NCBI GenBank assembly: GCA_002278985.1
Contig: NCJP01000023.1
Location: forward strand, 1-11,942
DNA length: 11,942 nucleotides
Direction: 5' to 3'
Source: Erythrobacter sp. 34-65-8
GTDB taxonomy: Bacteria > Pseudomonadota > Alphaproteobacteria > Sphingomonadales > Sphingomonadaceae
The first letter of the stretch is position 1. Each line of letters opens with the position of its first letter. Under the pieces are notes generated by a model that had not been told where the DNA came from, made no database searches, and saw nothing but the letters and a program-made list of their open reading frames with translations. The position numbers were made by a program, and so were the translations under genes. Below are positions 1 to 7,036 of the stretch, in pieces.

Positions 1-357
1 CAGATCTATGCCGCAGCCGATGGCGTGGTCACCTTCGTCGGTGTGAAGTCGGGTTATGGCAACACGGTGGAGATCAGCCACGGCAACGGCATGATGACCC
101 GCTACGCGCACATGTCACGCTTCGCCGCCCGGACGGGGCAGAAAGTTGCCGCCGGGGACCAGATCGGCGGAATCGGCAACACCGGCCGTTCAACCGGCCC
201 GCACCTGCACTTCGAGGTCCGTATAAACGATCGCGCGGTCAACCCACGCCCCTTCCTGGAGATGGCACCCAATGTTCTCGAAGAAGCCCGCCGAGACCCG
301 GCAAGCGCCCGGGCACTCGCCCGCAACAAGACAGGGCAGGCACGTGGCCAGCAGTAG
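1..357 (+). CDS. M23 family (LytM-type) peptidoglycan endopeptidase, C-terminal part
   Basis: The reading frame is open from the first base, so the gene is cut at its 5' end; the last 118 residues are visible. They carry the C-terminal half of a LytM/peptidase M23 zinc domain: a YAHMS segment with one conserved histidine, a GNTGRSTGPHLHFEVR segment with the HxH zinc/catalytic pair, and the usual end of the domain at a NPRPF segment. The first zinc ligands (HxxxD) lie upstream of the window. Family members cut peptide cross-links of peptidoglycan in the periplasm; a signal peptide or membrane anchor, if present, would be in the missing part. A tail of about 30 polar residues follows the domain, and its codons are shared with the start of the next gene, a bactofilin. 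M23 peptidases and bactofilins are known partners in bacterial shape control, so a joint role is likely. Family assignment is secure; substrate is inferred. Confidence 0.93.
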   Translation, partial: QIYAAADGVVTFVGVKSGYGNTVEISHGNGMMTRYAHMSRFAARTGQKVAAGDQIGGIGNTGRSTGPHLHFEVRINDRAVNPRPFLEMAPNVLEEARRDPASARALARNKTGQARGQQ

Positions 358-721
358 TTCCACTTTCTCCGTGATCGGCGCGGACGTGACGATACGCGGC
401 GATGTCATCGCTTCGACCGAACTCCATGTCGATGGATCGATCGAAGGCGACATCCAGTGCGCCTCGCTGGTTCAGGGCGAAAGCAGCACGATTACCGGCG
501 CAGTGACGGCGGAAAGCGCCCGGCTGGCTGGCCGCGTAGTCGGCAGCATCACGGCGCGCGAGCTGGTCGTGCTGCGCTCGGCGCGGATCGAGGGCGATGT
601 GCACTACGATGCGCTGACCATCGAACAGGGGGCACAGGTCGACGGCCGCTTTGCCCACCGCGTCCCTGGCAAGACGGACAGTGGTAAAGTTGCCGAGCCG
701 GTCCTGACCCTCGCCAACTGA
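272..721 (+). CDS. Bactofilin (polymer-forming cytoskeletal protein)
   Basis: A 149-residue protein of the bactofilin family, which assembles without nucleotide into membrane-associated filaments that scaffold cell-wall enzymes. The core, about residues 31-127, shows the repeating glycine/valine pattern of the right-handed beta-helix, including HVDGSIEGDI near residue 52 and IEGDVHYDALTIEQGAQVDG near 106-125. The flanking tails are disordered and polar, as usual. I chose the ATG at 272 because GGAGA at 258-262 sits nine bases upstream and because MFSKK is a classic bactofilin N-terminus. This makes the gene overlap the M23 gene by 86 bases in another frame. A GTG at 344, giving a protein starting with VASSSS, would shorten the overlap to 14 bases and cannot be excluded. 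The tight overlap implies co-transcription with the peptidase. The gene's 3' end faces the acyl-CoA synthetase only four bases away, with no terminator visible. Confidence 0.94.
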   Translation: MFSKKPAETRQAPGHSPATRQGRHVASSSSTFSVIGADVTIRGDVIASTELHVDGSIEGDIQCASLVQGESSTITGAVTAESARLAGRVVGSITARELVVLRSARIEGDVHYDALTIEQGAQVDGRFAHRVPGKTDSGKVAEPVLTLAN

Positions 722-725
722 GCGT

Positions 726-2390
726 TTACAGCACTTCCGCGCGCAGGGCCTTGCGGTCTAGCTTGCCGATGATGGTGCGCGGCAAGGCATCTCGGACGAC
801 GACCTGATCGACCCGCTCGTGCTTGCCGACGCGGGTGTTGAGCCATTGCTTGAGCGAATCGGCATCTGCCGCCCCGGGTTCCACCAGAGTTATGTAAACG
901 CGGGGGACTTCGCCCAGATATTCGTCGGGCACTCCGATCACCAGCGCTTCCTTGACCGCCGGGTTCTGCAGGATCACGTCCTCGACCTGGCTGGGGAAGA
1001 CCTTGAACCCGCCCACCGCGATCATGTCCTTGATCCGGTCGACAATCTCGAGGAAGCCGTCCGCATCGATGGTAGCGACATCGCCTGTCCGCAGCCACCG
1101 CTTGCCCTGGTGTTCGACAAACACCTCGGCATCGGTTTCCGGACGGTTCCAGTAACCGCGCATCACCTGGGGCCCGTGGATGGCCAGTTCTCCCGGCTCG
1201 CCCTCCGGCGCCAGCCGTGTCGGGTCACCCTTGTCCAGCAGCAGCACCTCGGTGCCGGCCACGACCTGCCCGATGGTGCCTTTCTTGCGCGTTCCTTCGT
1301 AGGGGTTGGCCGACACCACACCCGCGCTTTCCGTCAGGCCATATCCCTCGACCAGCCGCACCCCCGTCACCGCCTCGAAGCGGTCGTGCACCGGCGCGGG
1401 CATGGGGGCTCCGCCAGAGATGCAGACCTTGAGCGAGGACAGGTCGGTCTTTGCAAGGTCCGGATGGTCCAGCATCGCCTGGAACATCGTCGGCACGCCG
1501 GGAAAGCCGGTGGTGCGATACTTCTGGATAGTGCGCAGGACCTGCTTCGTCTCGAACCGGGGGACCATGGCGATCGACGCGCCCGTCGCTACGGCGTGGT
1601 TGAGTAGCGCGGTATTGGCGAAGACATGGAAAAAGGGCAGCGCGCCCATGAACACTTCCTTGTCGACCTGGCCAAACGGGTTGATGGCCGCGACCTGCTG
1701 GGCGTTCATCACCAGCTGGCTGTGGCCGAGCATCGCGCCCTTCGGCCGCCCCGTCGTACCACCGGTATATTGCAGCAAGGCGAGGTCGGTGGCGGGATCC
1801 AGTGGAACCGGGACCGGTTCGGCCAAGGGCGTGCAGTCCTGCCAGGGCAGTACATTGCCGCTCCATTCGACCCTGGCGATCTTGCTCCGGCCGAGTGTCC
1901 TGAGCAGCAGGCCCTTGGCCCACGGCAGCATCTGCGCCAGCGATCCGACCACCAGCGTATCGAGCGAAGACCCTGCCAGCACCGCCTGCGCGGTCGCATG
2001 AAGCTCAGGCACATCAAGTGTGACCAGCAGCCGGGTGCCACTGTCCTCAACCTGCCAGGCCAGTTCTTCGACCGTATAGAGCGGTGAAAAGTTGACGACG
2101 ATCGCCCCCGCCATCATCGCTCCGTAATAGGCCGAGGCATAGATCGGCACGTTGGGCAGGAACAGGCCGACCCGGTCGCCTTTGGTCACGCCAAGCGCCT
2201 GCAGACCCGCCGCGAACTGCTGCGCCTCGGCAAAGATTTCGCCGTAACTGTAGGTCCGGCCAAGGAAATGCAGGAAGGGCGCCTGCGGGTTGGCGCTGGT
2301 TGACCGCTCCAGCAACTGGGGCAGCGTCATCAGCGCAAAGCGCGTGTCCCACGGGGTCGGGTGATGGTAGGGGAGCTTGCTTACATCCAT
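726..2390 (-). CDS. Long-chain fatty-acid--CoA ligase (AMP-binding, FadD-like)
   Basis: A 554-residue ANL-superfamily enzyme that would activate a fatty acid to acyl-CoA with ATP in the cytosol or at the inner membrane. Motifs in order: the P-loop YTGGTTGRPKG at 208-218; GYGLTES at 349-355; the hinge-region TGD at 435-437 followed by DRIKDMIAVGGFKVFPSQVE at about 451-470; and the C-terminal GKLDRKALR at 542-550 with the catalytic lysine near 543. Length and the MDVSKLPYHHPTPWD start match FadD-type long-chain ligases. It is the first in-frame start after a stop, but no Shine-Dalgarno sequence sits at normal distance; a GGGG tract about 19 bases upstream is better placed for a five-codon mini-ORF (2381-2398) overlapping the start. 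It lies 106 bases after trcR on the same strand. Chain-length preference cannot be read from sequence, and the genome may hold several paralogues. Confidence 0.93.
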   Translation of the reverse strand: MDVSKLPYHHPTPWDTRFALMTLPQLLERSTSANPQAPFLHFLGRTYSYGEIFAEAQQFAAGLQALGVTKGDRVGLFLPNVPIYASAYYGAMMAGAIVVNFSPLYTVEELAWQVEDSGTRLLVTLDVPELHATAQAVLAGSSLDTLVVGSLAQMLPWAKGLLLRTLGRSKIARVEWSGNVLPWQDCTPLAEPVPVPLDPATDLALLQYTGGTTGRPKGAMLGHSQLVMNAQQVAAINPFGQVDKEVFMGALPFFHVFANTALLNHAVATGASIAMVPRFETKQVLRTIQKYRTTGFPGVPTMFQAMLDHPDLAKTDLSSLKVCISGGAPMPAPVHDRFEAVTGVRLVEGYGLTESAGVVSANPYEGTRKKGTIGQVVAGTEVLLLDKGDPTRLAPEGEPGELAIHGPQVMRGYWNRPETDAEVFVEHQGKRWLRTGDVATIDADGFLEIVDRIKDMIAVGGFKVFPSQVEDVILQNPAVKEALVIGVPDEYLGEVPRVYITLVEPGAADADSLKQWLNTRVGKHERVDQVVVRDALPRTIIGKLDRKALRAEVL

Positions 2391-2496
2391 GTCAGCATGG
2401 ATGACGCATCCCCTTCACCCGTTCAAGCGCAAACGGCGCAGCAGGTTTGCCCGGACCGGAACCAGACCCCGGACCAACGGCTTGCGAGAGCGCCGC

Positions 2497-3204
2497 TTAC
2501 TCGCCGCTGGCTTCACCGGCCCGCTTGGCTTCGAGCCAGGCTGCGGCTTCCGCTTCCTGCGCTGCCTCGGCAGCGGCCTTGCCGGCCTCTTCGCGTTCAG
2601 CGCGCAGTTCCGCAATCAGCTTGTCGCGATCGGAGGTGTCTTCTGCCGCAATCTCGGCCAGCTCGGGCGCCTCGGCGGTGCCGGCCTTCTTGGCAGCCTT
2701 GGCCACCATCGCGTCAAGTTCGCGCTGCGAACACAGGCCGAGTGTAACGGGATCCTTCGGCTGAATGTTGGCGATGTTCCAGTGGCTGCGATCACGGATC
2801 GCGGCAATCGTGTTGCGCGTGGTCCCGATCAGCTTGCCGATCTGCGCGTCAGTGATTTCCGGATGGTTGCGCAGGATCCAGGCGATGCCGTCGGGCTTGT
2901 CCTGCCGCTTGGACACCGGAGTGTAGCGCGGACCCTTGGTGCGGGTCGCCTCGACCGGAGCCTTCTGCATCTTGAGGCGATAGGCGGGATCGGCCTGACC
3001 GCGCTCGATTTCGGCCAGCGTCAGTTCGCCCGAATGCAACGGATCACGCCCGGTGTACTTGCTGCCGGCCAGATCGTCAGCCATGGCCTGCACTTCGAGG
3101 ATGTGGATGCCGCAGAAATCAGCGATCTGTTCAAAGCTGAGCGCGGTGTTGTCAACTAGCCAGGTGGCAGTGGCATGCGGCATCAGCGGGGTGGGTTGGG
3201 CCAT
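2497..3204 (-). CDS. trcR: DUF1013 family cell-cycle transcriptional regulator TrcR
   Basis: A 235-residue protein of the DUF1013 family, known in Caulobacter as the cell-cycle regulator TrcR and nearly confined to Alphaproteobacteria. The N-terminal part (about 1-50, with SFEQIADFCGIHILEVQAMA) and a second region near 105-143 (AWILRNHPEITDAQIGKLIG, then TTRNTIAAIRDRSHW) both look like helix-turn-helix segments, so DNA or RNA-polymerase association is likely. The C-terminal 50 residues are a highly charged Ala/Glu/Lys helix, probably coiled coil. The start is set at the ATG at 3204, where AGGA stands about ten bases upstream; the frame stays open another 72 codons to 3420, but that extension runs into the glycosyltransferase gene and has no family match. 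A good alphaproteobacterial promoter (3276-3304) and a leader hairpin (3243-3265) precede it, so it is probably transcribed independently of the glycosyltransferase upstream. Confidence 0.88.
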   Translation of the reverse strand: MAQPTPLMPHATATWLVDNTALSFEQIADFCGIHILEVQAMADDLAGSKYTGRDPLHSGELTLAEIERGQADPAYRLKMQKAPVEATRTKGPRYTPVSKRQDKPDGIAWILRNHPEITDAQIGKLIGTTRNTIAAIRDRSHWNIANIQPKDPVTLGLCSQRELDAMVAKAAKKAGTAEAPELAEIAAEDTSDRDKLIAELRAEREEAGKAAAEAAQEAEAAAWLEAKRAGEASGE

Positions 3205-3242
3205 TGTCGTTTTCCTGAGAATAAAGGGCCTGAAAATAGAAG

Positions 3243-3265
3243 GGCCGCCCCTTTCCGGAGCGGCC
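3243..3265 (-). terminator. GC-rich hairpin: terminator of glycosyltransferase operon or leader hairpin of trcR
   Basis: On the minus strand GGCCGCTCC (3265-3257) and GGGGCGGCC (3251-3243) pair with one mismatch around a five-base loop, and the following bases CTTCTATTTTC are moderately T-rich. This is a passable Rho-independent terminator for the phosphoesterase-glycosyltransferase operon, whose last stop is at 3309. It also lies just after the predicted trcR transcription start, so it could instead cap the 5' end of the trcR message or act as an attenuator. The T tract is interrupted, so termination efficiency is uncertain. Confidence 0.5.
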
Positions 3266-3275
3266 ACGCTGGCGC

Positions 3276-3304
3276 GATCTAGGCCATGCGCGGCCTGAGG
3301 GCAA
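3276..3304 (-). promoter_or_regulatory. Predicted housekeeping promoter of trcR
   Basis: Read on the minus strand, TTGCCCT (3304-3298) and CCTAGATC (3283-3276) are separated by 14 bases. The second box matches seven of eight positions of the Caulobacter-type -10 element GCTANAWC, and the first keeps the TTG and a following C of TTGACGS, with spacing inside the accepted 10-14 bases. The expected transcription start is near 3269, giving a leader of about 65 bases that contains the hairpin at 3243-3265. Found by eye only. Confidence 0.4.
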
Positions 3305-3308
3305 GCGC

Positions 3309-4385
3309 TTAGGCGGTCAGGGCCGCTTCGTCCAAGGCCACCAGCCCGGCAACGAACTGGTCGGTCGCCGCTTCCCAGCTGAACTGGGTAGCATAAGCAA
3401 TGCAGGCGCGGCGGTCGCAATACAGCGCGGCGTCGATCGCCCGTTCGAGCTGTTCGGACAGCGCGCCGACAGCCTCGGTGACCACGTCTACCGGGCCCGG
3501 CACGGGATAGGCCGCGACTGGCGTGCCGCAGGCAAGCGCCTCGATCATGACCAGACCGAACGTGTCGGTCCGGCTGGGAAAGACGAACACGTCGGCCCCG
3601 GCAAAGCAGCCGGCCAGCTCGGCCCCGCTGCGGCGGCCAAGAAAGTGCGCCTGGGGAAAGCGGGCCTGCAACGAAGCAAGCTCCGGCCCGTCACCGACCA
3701 CCACTTTGCTGCCAAGGTAAGGGCAGGCAAGAAATGCCTCGATGTTCTTCTCCACGGCCACCCGCCCGACATAGAGCTGGATCGGGCGGGGCAGGTCTGC
3801 AAACAAGCCGGGCGGCTTGGCATCAGGCGTGAAACAGGCCAGATCGACACCCCGGCTCCAGTGGTGCAGCCGGTCCAGGCCGTTGGCGCGCAGTTCCTGG
3901 CGGATCGAGCCGGTTGCGACCATGATCCGCTGCGCCGGGCGGTGAAACCAGCGAATATAGTGCCAGAACAGAGAGGGCGAGAGGCCGGTCCGCCGAGCCA
4001 CATAATCCGGGAACTGGGTGTGGTAGGCAGTCGTGAACGGAATGCCTCCGGCAACGCAATAGCGCCGCGCGGCGATGCCGAGCGGCCCCTCGGTCGCTAT
4101 GTGAACCGCATCGGGGTTGTGGGCAGCAAGCTGTGCGGCAACCGCACCTGGGCGCGGCAGAGCGAGGCGGATTTCCGGATAGGTGGGGCAGGGCAGGGAC
4201 CGAAACTGGTCCGGTGCCACCACCATGATGTCATGGCCACGCGCGCGCAGCAGATCGCAGGTGGCCGTCAATGTACGGACGACGCCGTTCATCTGGGGCA
4301 ACCATGCATCCGTGACGATGGCGATCCGCTGGGGGAACGGTGCGCATGCAGCGTCTCCGAAGGGAAAGCCGGTCATCCGGTTCAC
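3309..4385 (-). CDS. GT4 family glycosyltransferase (GT-B fold)
   Basis: A 358-residue GT-B glycosyltransferase of family GT4. It starts with RIAIVTDAWLPQMNGVVRTL (20-39), the N-terminal signature of the MgtA/SqdX-like glycolipid transferases and related mannosyltransferases. The C-terminal donor-binding half has YVGRVAVEKN (205-214), VVGDGPEL (229-236) and FPSRTDTFGLVMIEALACG (269-287), with the acidic pair D274 and E282 in the E-x7-E position. No membrane segment is apparent, so it likely works at the cytoplasmic face of the membrane on a lipid acceptor. The start is a GTG at 4385 that overlaps the stop of the phosphoesterase gene in a GTGA, indicating translational coupling, with AGG nine bases upstream. 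An ATG at 4376 is an alternative but has no ribosome-binding site. Sugar donor and acceptor cannot be deduced; the partner gene points to an envelope lipid. Confidence 0.9.
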   Translation of the reverse strand: MNRMTGFPFGDAACAPFPQRIAIVTDAWLPQMNGVVRTLTATCDLLRARGHDIMVVAPDQFRSLPCPTYPEIRLALPRPGAVAAQLAAHNPDAVHIATEGPLGIAARRYCVAGGIPFTTAYHTQFPDYVARRTGLSPSLFWHYIRWFHRPAQRIMVATGSIRQELRANGLDRLHHWSRGVDLACFTPDAKPPGLFADLPRPIQLYVGRVAVEKNIEAFLACPYLGSKVVVGDGPELASLQARFPQAHFLGRRSGAELAGCFAGADVFVFPSRTDTFGLVMIEALACGTPVAAYPVPGPVDVVTEAVGALSEQLERAIDAALYCDRRACIAYATQFSWEAATDQFVAGLVALDEAALTA

Positions 4386-5248
4386 GCCGCGCGCCTTTCG
4401 ACCTCGATGTCAGCCTCGACCCGTTCCAGCTCGCGGCGGGCGATTTCCTCGGGCCAGTGGAGCAGTTCCATCCGGCCATCGAAATGCTCCACCAGCGCGG
4501 TGCACCCTTCGACCCAGTCGCCATCATTGTAGTATTTGATCCCGTCAAAATCCCGGATTTCCGCGGTATGGATGTGGCCGCATACCACTCCATCCACACC
4601 GCGTTCCCCAGCCGCACGCGCGACCACTTCCTCATAGCGAGAAATGAACTCGACCGCGTTCTTGACCTTGTGCTTGGCGACCTTCGACAGTGACCAATAG
4701 GGCAGGTTGAAGGCCCGGCGGACCACATTGACCCAGTGGTTCAGCCCCATGAGCAGGTGGTAGAGCGCGTCGCCCACGAAGGCGAGCCAGCGATGTGCCA
4801 ACATGACCGTGTCGAACTCGTCGCCATGCAACACCATCAGGCGCCGCCCATCCGCAGTGCTGTGAAAGGCCGCGCGGCGGATTTCGACACCGCCGAAGTT
4901 CATCCCGGTGAACTGGCGGAACATCTCGTCATGGTTGCCGGGGATATAGACGATGCGCGTGCCGCGCCGGGCGCGCTTGAGGATGCGGCGGACAATATCG
5001 TTGTGGGCGGCGGGCCAGTAGAACTTCTTCTTCAGCCGCCAGCCGTCGATGATGTCGCCGACGAGGTACATCGTCTCGCTGTCGGTATGGTCGAGGAAAT
5101 CGATCAGCAGCTCGGCATTGCAGCCTTTGGTGCCCAGGTGAATATCGCTGATCCAGATGGTGCGATAGCGCCGCCGCCCGGTGGCGGGCACCATCGCCCG
5201 GCGCGCCGACGGGCTGATTTGCGGAACAGGCAAGCGGTCGATAGCCAT
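4382..5248 (-). CDS. LpxH-like metallophosphoesterase (UDP-2,3-diacylglucosamine diphosphatase family)
   Basis: A 288-residue calcineurin-like phosphoesterase of the LpxH group (COG2908). All metal-site motifs are present: SDIHLG (D and H of the first block), GDIIDGW, GNHDE, LHGDEFD and CGHIHTAEIR, at about residues 34-39, 64-70, 104-108, 140-146 and 223-232. The start at 5248 is preferred because a perfect GGAGG stands five bases upstream; the frame is open to an ATG at 5296, which would add a basic, Pro/Ala-rich 16-residue stretch. Classical LpxH cleaves UDP-2,3-diacylglucosamine in lipid A synthesis, but many alphaproteobacteria use the unrelated LpxI for that step, and sphingomonads replace LPS by glycosphingolipids, so this enzyme may act on another nucleotide- or phospho-lipid. 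The coupled GT4 gene supports a two-step glycolipid pathway. Fold and metal chemistry are secure; substrate is not. Confidence 0.88.
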   Translation of the reverse strand: MAIDRLPVPQISPSARRAMVPATGRRRYRTIWISDIHLGTKGCNAELLIDFLDHTDSETMYLVGDIIDGWRLKKKFYWPAAHNDIVRRILKRARRGTRIVYIPGNHDEMFRQFTGMNFGGVEIRRAAFHSTADGRRLMVLHGDEFDTVMLAHRWLAFVGDALYHLLMGLNHWVNVVRRAFNLPYWSLSKVAKHKVKNAVEFISRYEEVVARAAGERGVDGVVCGHIHTAEIRDFDGIKYYNDGDWVEGCTALVEHFDGRMELLHWPEEIARRELERVEADIEVERRAA

Positions 5249-5310
5249 GGGGGCCTCCGGGGCTGGCGGTCTCGCCCGGAGCATATGACGCGGCATTGTG
5301 ACACCCTCAC

Positions 5311-5331
5311 CGCAATCGCGTGACGGTTGCG
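5311..5331. repeat. Short inverted repeat between GST and phosphoesterase genes
   Basis: CGCAATCG (5311-5318) and CGGTTGCG (5324-5331) form an eight-pair stem with one G-U wobble on the plus strand around a five-base loop; on the minus strand, where the flanking genes lie, the same position is an A-C mismatch. There is no T tract, so it is a poor terminator. It could be an operator upstream of the phosphoesterase gene or chance in GC-rich DNA. Confidence 0.25.
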
Positions 5332-5351
5332 AGTCAGCCGCGGCGTGGCTG

Positions 5352-5981
5352 TCAGTCCATTGTCACAAAGCCGGGCAGCGCCGCCACCCGTTGCAGCCAC
5401 GCCCCGATCGCCGGATAATCAGCCAGACCGAAGCCGCCTTCCTCTGCCTTGTGGGTATAGGCATAGAGGGCCACGTCGGCCAGCGTGGCGCCTGCCCCCA
5501 CGAACCAGTGCTGCCTGGCCAGGTGTTCGTCCATCACCTTCAGTGCGTCGCATCCGGCAATCCGCTTGGGCATCATCTGGGCTCGCTGCGCATCGGTCAG
5601 CTTCGCTTCTCCGACAAAACGCAGCCAGAAGCGCAAGGTCGCGATGTTCGGTTCGTGGTTGTACTGTTCGAAGAACATCCAGCGCAGCATGTCGGCACGC
5701 CCGAACCGGTCAGCAGGGATGAGCGGCGATCCTTCGGCCAGATACCAGCAGGCCGCATTGCTTTCCGGCAGAAAGCGCGCGGTTGCGCCTTCGCCGATCT
5801 GCAGCACTGGAATGCGGCCATTGGCATTGACTGTACCGAGAAATTCGGCCGTGCGTGTCTGCCCTTGCATGATGTCGTACTGGCGCAGATCAAGCGGCAC
5901 GCCGAGCAGTGCGGCGGTGAGCCTGATCTTGTAGCAATTGCCGCTGCGCGGGTCCTCGTGAAGGGTAAACCTGTCAGCCAT
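5352..5981 (-). CDS. Glutathione S-transferase family protein
   Basis: A 209-residue soluble protein with the two-domain glutathione S-transferase layout. The N-terminal thioredoxin-like domain has PRSGNCYKIRLTAALLG (11-27), where Ser13 or Cys16 may contact the glutathione thiol, the cis-proline loop GRIPVL (55-60) and the glutathione-binding LPESNA (71-76; Glu73-Ser74). The helical C-terminal domain ends with the N-capping-box segment GATLADVALYAYTH (164-177). The family conjugates glutathione to electrophiles or reduces oxidized substrates; the exact substrate is not predictable. Its ATG overlaps the last eight bases of the quinone oxidoreductase gene (ATGGCTGA), and GGAGG nine bases upstream lies inside that gene, so the two are translated from one message. 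That pairing suggests a shared oxidative or electrophile-stress role. Confidence 0.9.
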   Translation of the reverse strand: MADRFTLHEDPRSGNCYKIRLTAALLGVPLDLRQYDIMQGQTRTAEFLGTVNANGRIPVLQIGEGATARFLPESNAACWYLAEGSPLIPADRFGRADMLRWMFFEQYNHEPNIATLRFWLRFVGEAKLTDAQRAQMMPKRIAGCDALKVMDEHLARQHWFVGAGATLADVALYAYTHKAEEGGFGLADYPAIGAWLQRVAALPGFVTMD

Positions 5982-6987
5982 CCCCGCTCACCTCCAGCAC
6001 GATCTTGCCGACATGTTCGCCCGCTTCCATCCGCGCGTGGGCACCGGCTGCGTCCGCCAAGCGATAGGTCCGGTCCATCACCGGGCGAAGCGTGCCATCG
6101 GCGAACAGCGGCCAGGCGTTGCGCTCTATTTCACCTGCCAGCAGCGTCTTGAACACATCCGAGCGCGGGCGCAGGGTTGATCCGGTCAGGGTGAGGCGGC
6201 GGCTCATGATCACCGCCATGTTGAGTTCGGCTGTCATCCCTCCCAGCACCGCGATGGTCACGTGGCGGCCGTCCTCGGCCAGGCATTTCAGATTACGCGG
6301 CACATAGGTGCCCGACACCATGTCGAGCACGACTTCGACCCCCCTGCCGCCGGTGAATGTCTTCACCGACTCGACGAAATCGGCTTCGCGGTAATTGATG
6401 GAAAGATCTGCACCGCAGGCCCGCGAGGCAGCGCACTTGGCCTCGTCCCCGCAGGTGGTGATGACACTGAGCCCGAATGCCTTGCCCAGCATGGTCGCCA
6501 TGGTGCCGATGCCGCTGGTGCCGCCATGCACCAGCAGGGTCTCGCCTTCCCTCGCCCAGCCCCGCTCGAACACGTTGTGCCACACGGTAAACAGCGTTTC
6601 GGGAATGGCCGCCGCCTCGGCCAGGGGCATGGTGCCGGGTACGGTGAGGCAATGGCCGATATGGGCGAGGCAGTATTCAGCATATCCGCCGCCGGAGACG
6701 AGCGCGCAGACCCGCTCGCCCAGATAATCTTCCGGCACGCCGCTGCCGACCGCGACAATCTCGCCCGCCACTTCCAGCCCCGGAACGGGTGAGGCACCGG
6801 GAGGCGGGGGATAAAGGCCCTGGCGCTGGATCGCGTCCGGCCGGTTGACCCCGGCATAGGCAACCCGGATCAGCACCTGCCCTTCGCCCGGCGATGGCAC
6901 TGCCAGCTGTTCAGTCCGCAGCACCTCTGGCCCGCCGGGTTTGTCGAAGCCGACAGCCGTCATTCTTTCGGGCAACTGGCTAACCAT
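5974..6987 (-). CDS. NAD(P)H-quinone oxidoreductase, PIG3/zeta-crystallin type (MDR superfamily)
   Basis: A 337-residue zinc-free medium-chain dehydrogenase/reductase. It has the N-terminal GroES-like domain with NRPDAIQRQGLYPPPPG (48-64) and PGLEVAGEIVAVG (69-81), the nucleotide-binding segment LLVHGGTSGIG (151-161), and GSTLRPRS near 269-276, a signature of the PIG3 (TP53I3-like) subgroup. Such enzymes reduce quinones or other conjugated carbonyls with NADPH. No cysteine/histidine cluster of zinc alcohol dehydrogenases is seen. I chose the ATG at 6987 because GGGGG lies five bases upstream; an ATG at 6963, giving MTAVGF, is a plausible shorter start, and the frame extends up to 7122 without support. 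It leads a two-gene operon with the glutathione S-transferase and is divergent from the DUF1192 gene, with a predicted promoter at 7037-7065. Confidence 0.9.
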   Translation of the reverse strand: MVSQLPERMTAVGFDKPGGPEVLRTEQLAVPSPGEGQVLIRVAYAGVNRPDAIQRQGLYPPPPGASPVPGLEVAGEIVAVGSGVPEDYLGERVCALVSGGGYAEYCLAHIGHCLTVPGTMPLAEAAAIPETLFTVWHNVFERGWAREGETLLVHGGTSGIGTMATMLGKAFGLSVITTCGDEAKCAASRACGADLSINYREADFVESVKTFTGGRGVEVVLDMVSGTYVPRNLKCLAEDGRHVTIAVLGGMTAELNMAVIMSRRLTLTGSTLRPRSDVFKTLLAGEIERNAWPLFADGTLRPVMDRTYRLADAAGAHARMEAGEHVGKIVLEVSGDG

Positions 6988-7036
6988 GTGAACCCCCGGT
7001 TGTGGCATAGGGGCGACAGGCCCCGACCGCGAACAG

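Noticed and set aside
819..1607. 262-codon plus-strand frame opposite the acyl-CoA synthetase
   Set aside because: No recognisable domain, no ribosome-binding site, and it lies wholly within a well-supported gene on the other strand.
2377..3159. 260-codon plus-strand frame opposite trcR
   Set aside because: Antisense shadow; composition is typical of a reversed Ala/Glu-rich coding region and it has no family resemblance.
3205..3420. 72-codon N-terminal extension of trcR
   Set aside because: It runs into the glycosyltransferase gene, has no homologous look, and the ATG at 3204 has a proper ribosome-binding site.
3645..4532. 295-codon plus-strand frame opposite the glycosyltransferase and phosphoesterase
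   Set aside because: Spans two well-supported antisense genes and shows no domain.
5249..5296. Upstream ATGs at 5296 and 5284 for the phosphoesterase
   Set aside because: The ATG at 5248 has a perfect GGAGG at ideal spacing, and the added residues are basic and Pro/Ala-rich without motif; kept only as an alternative.
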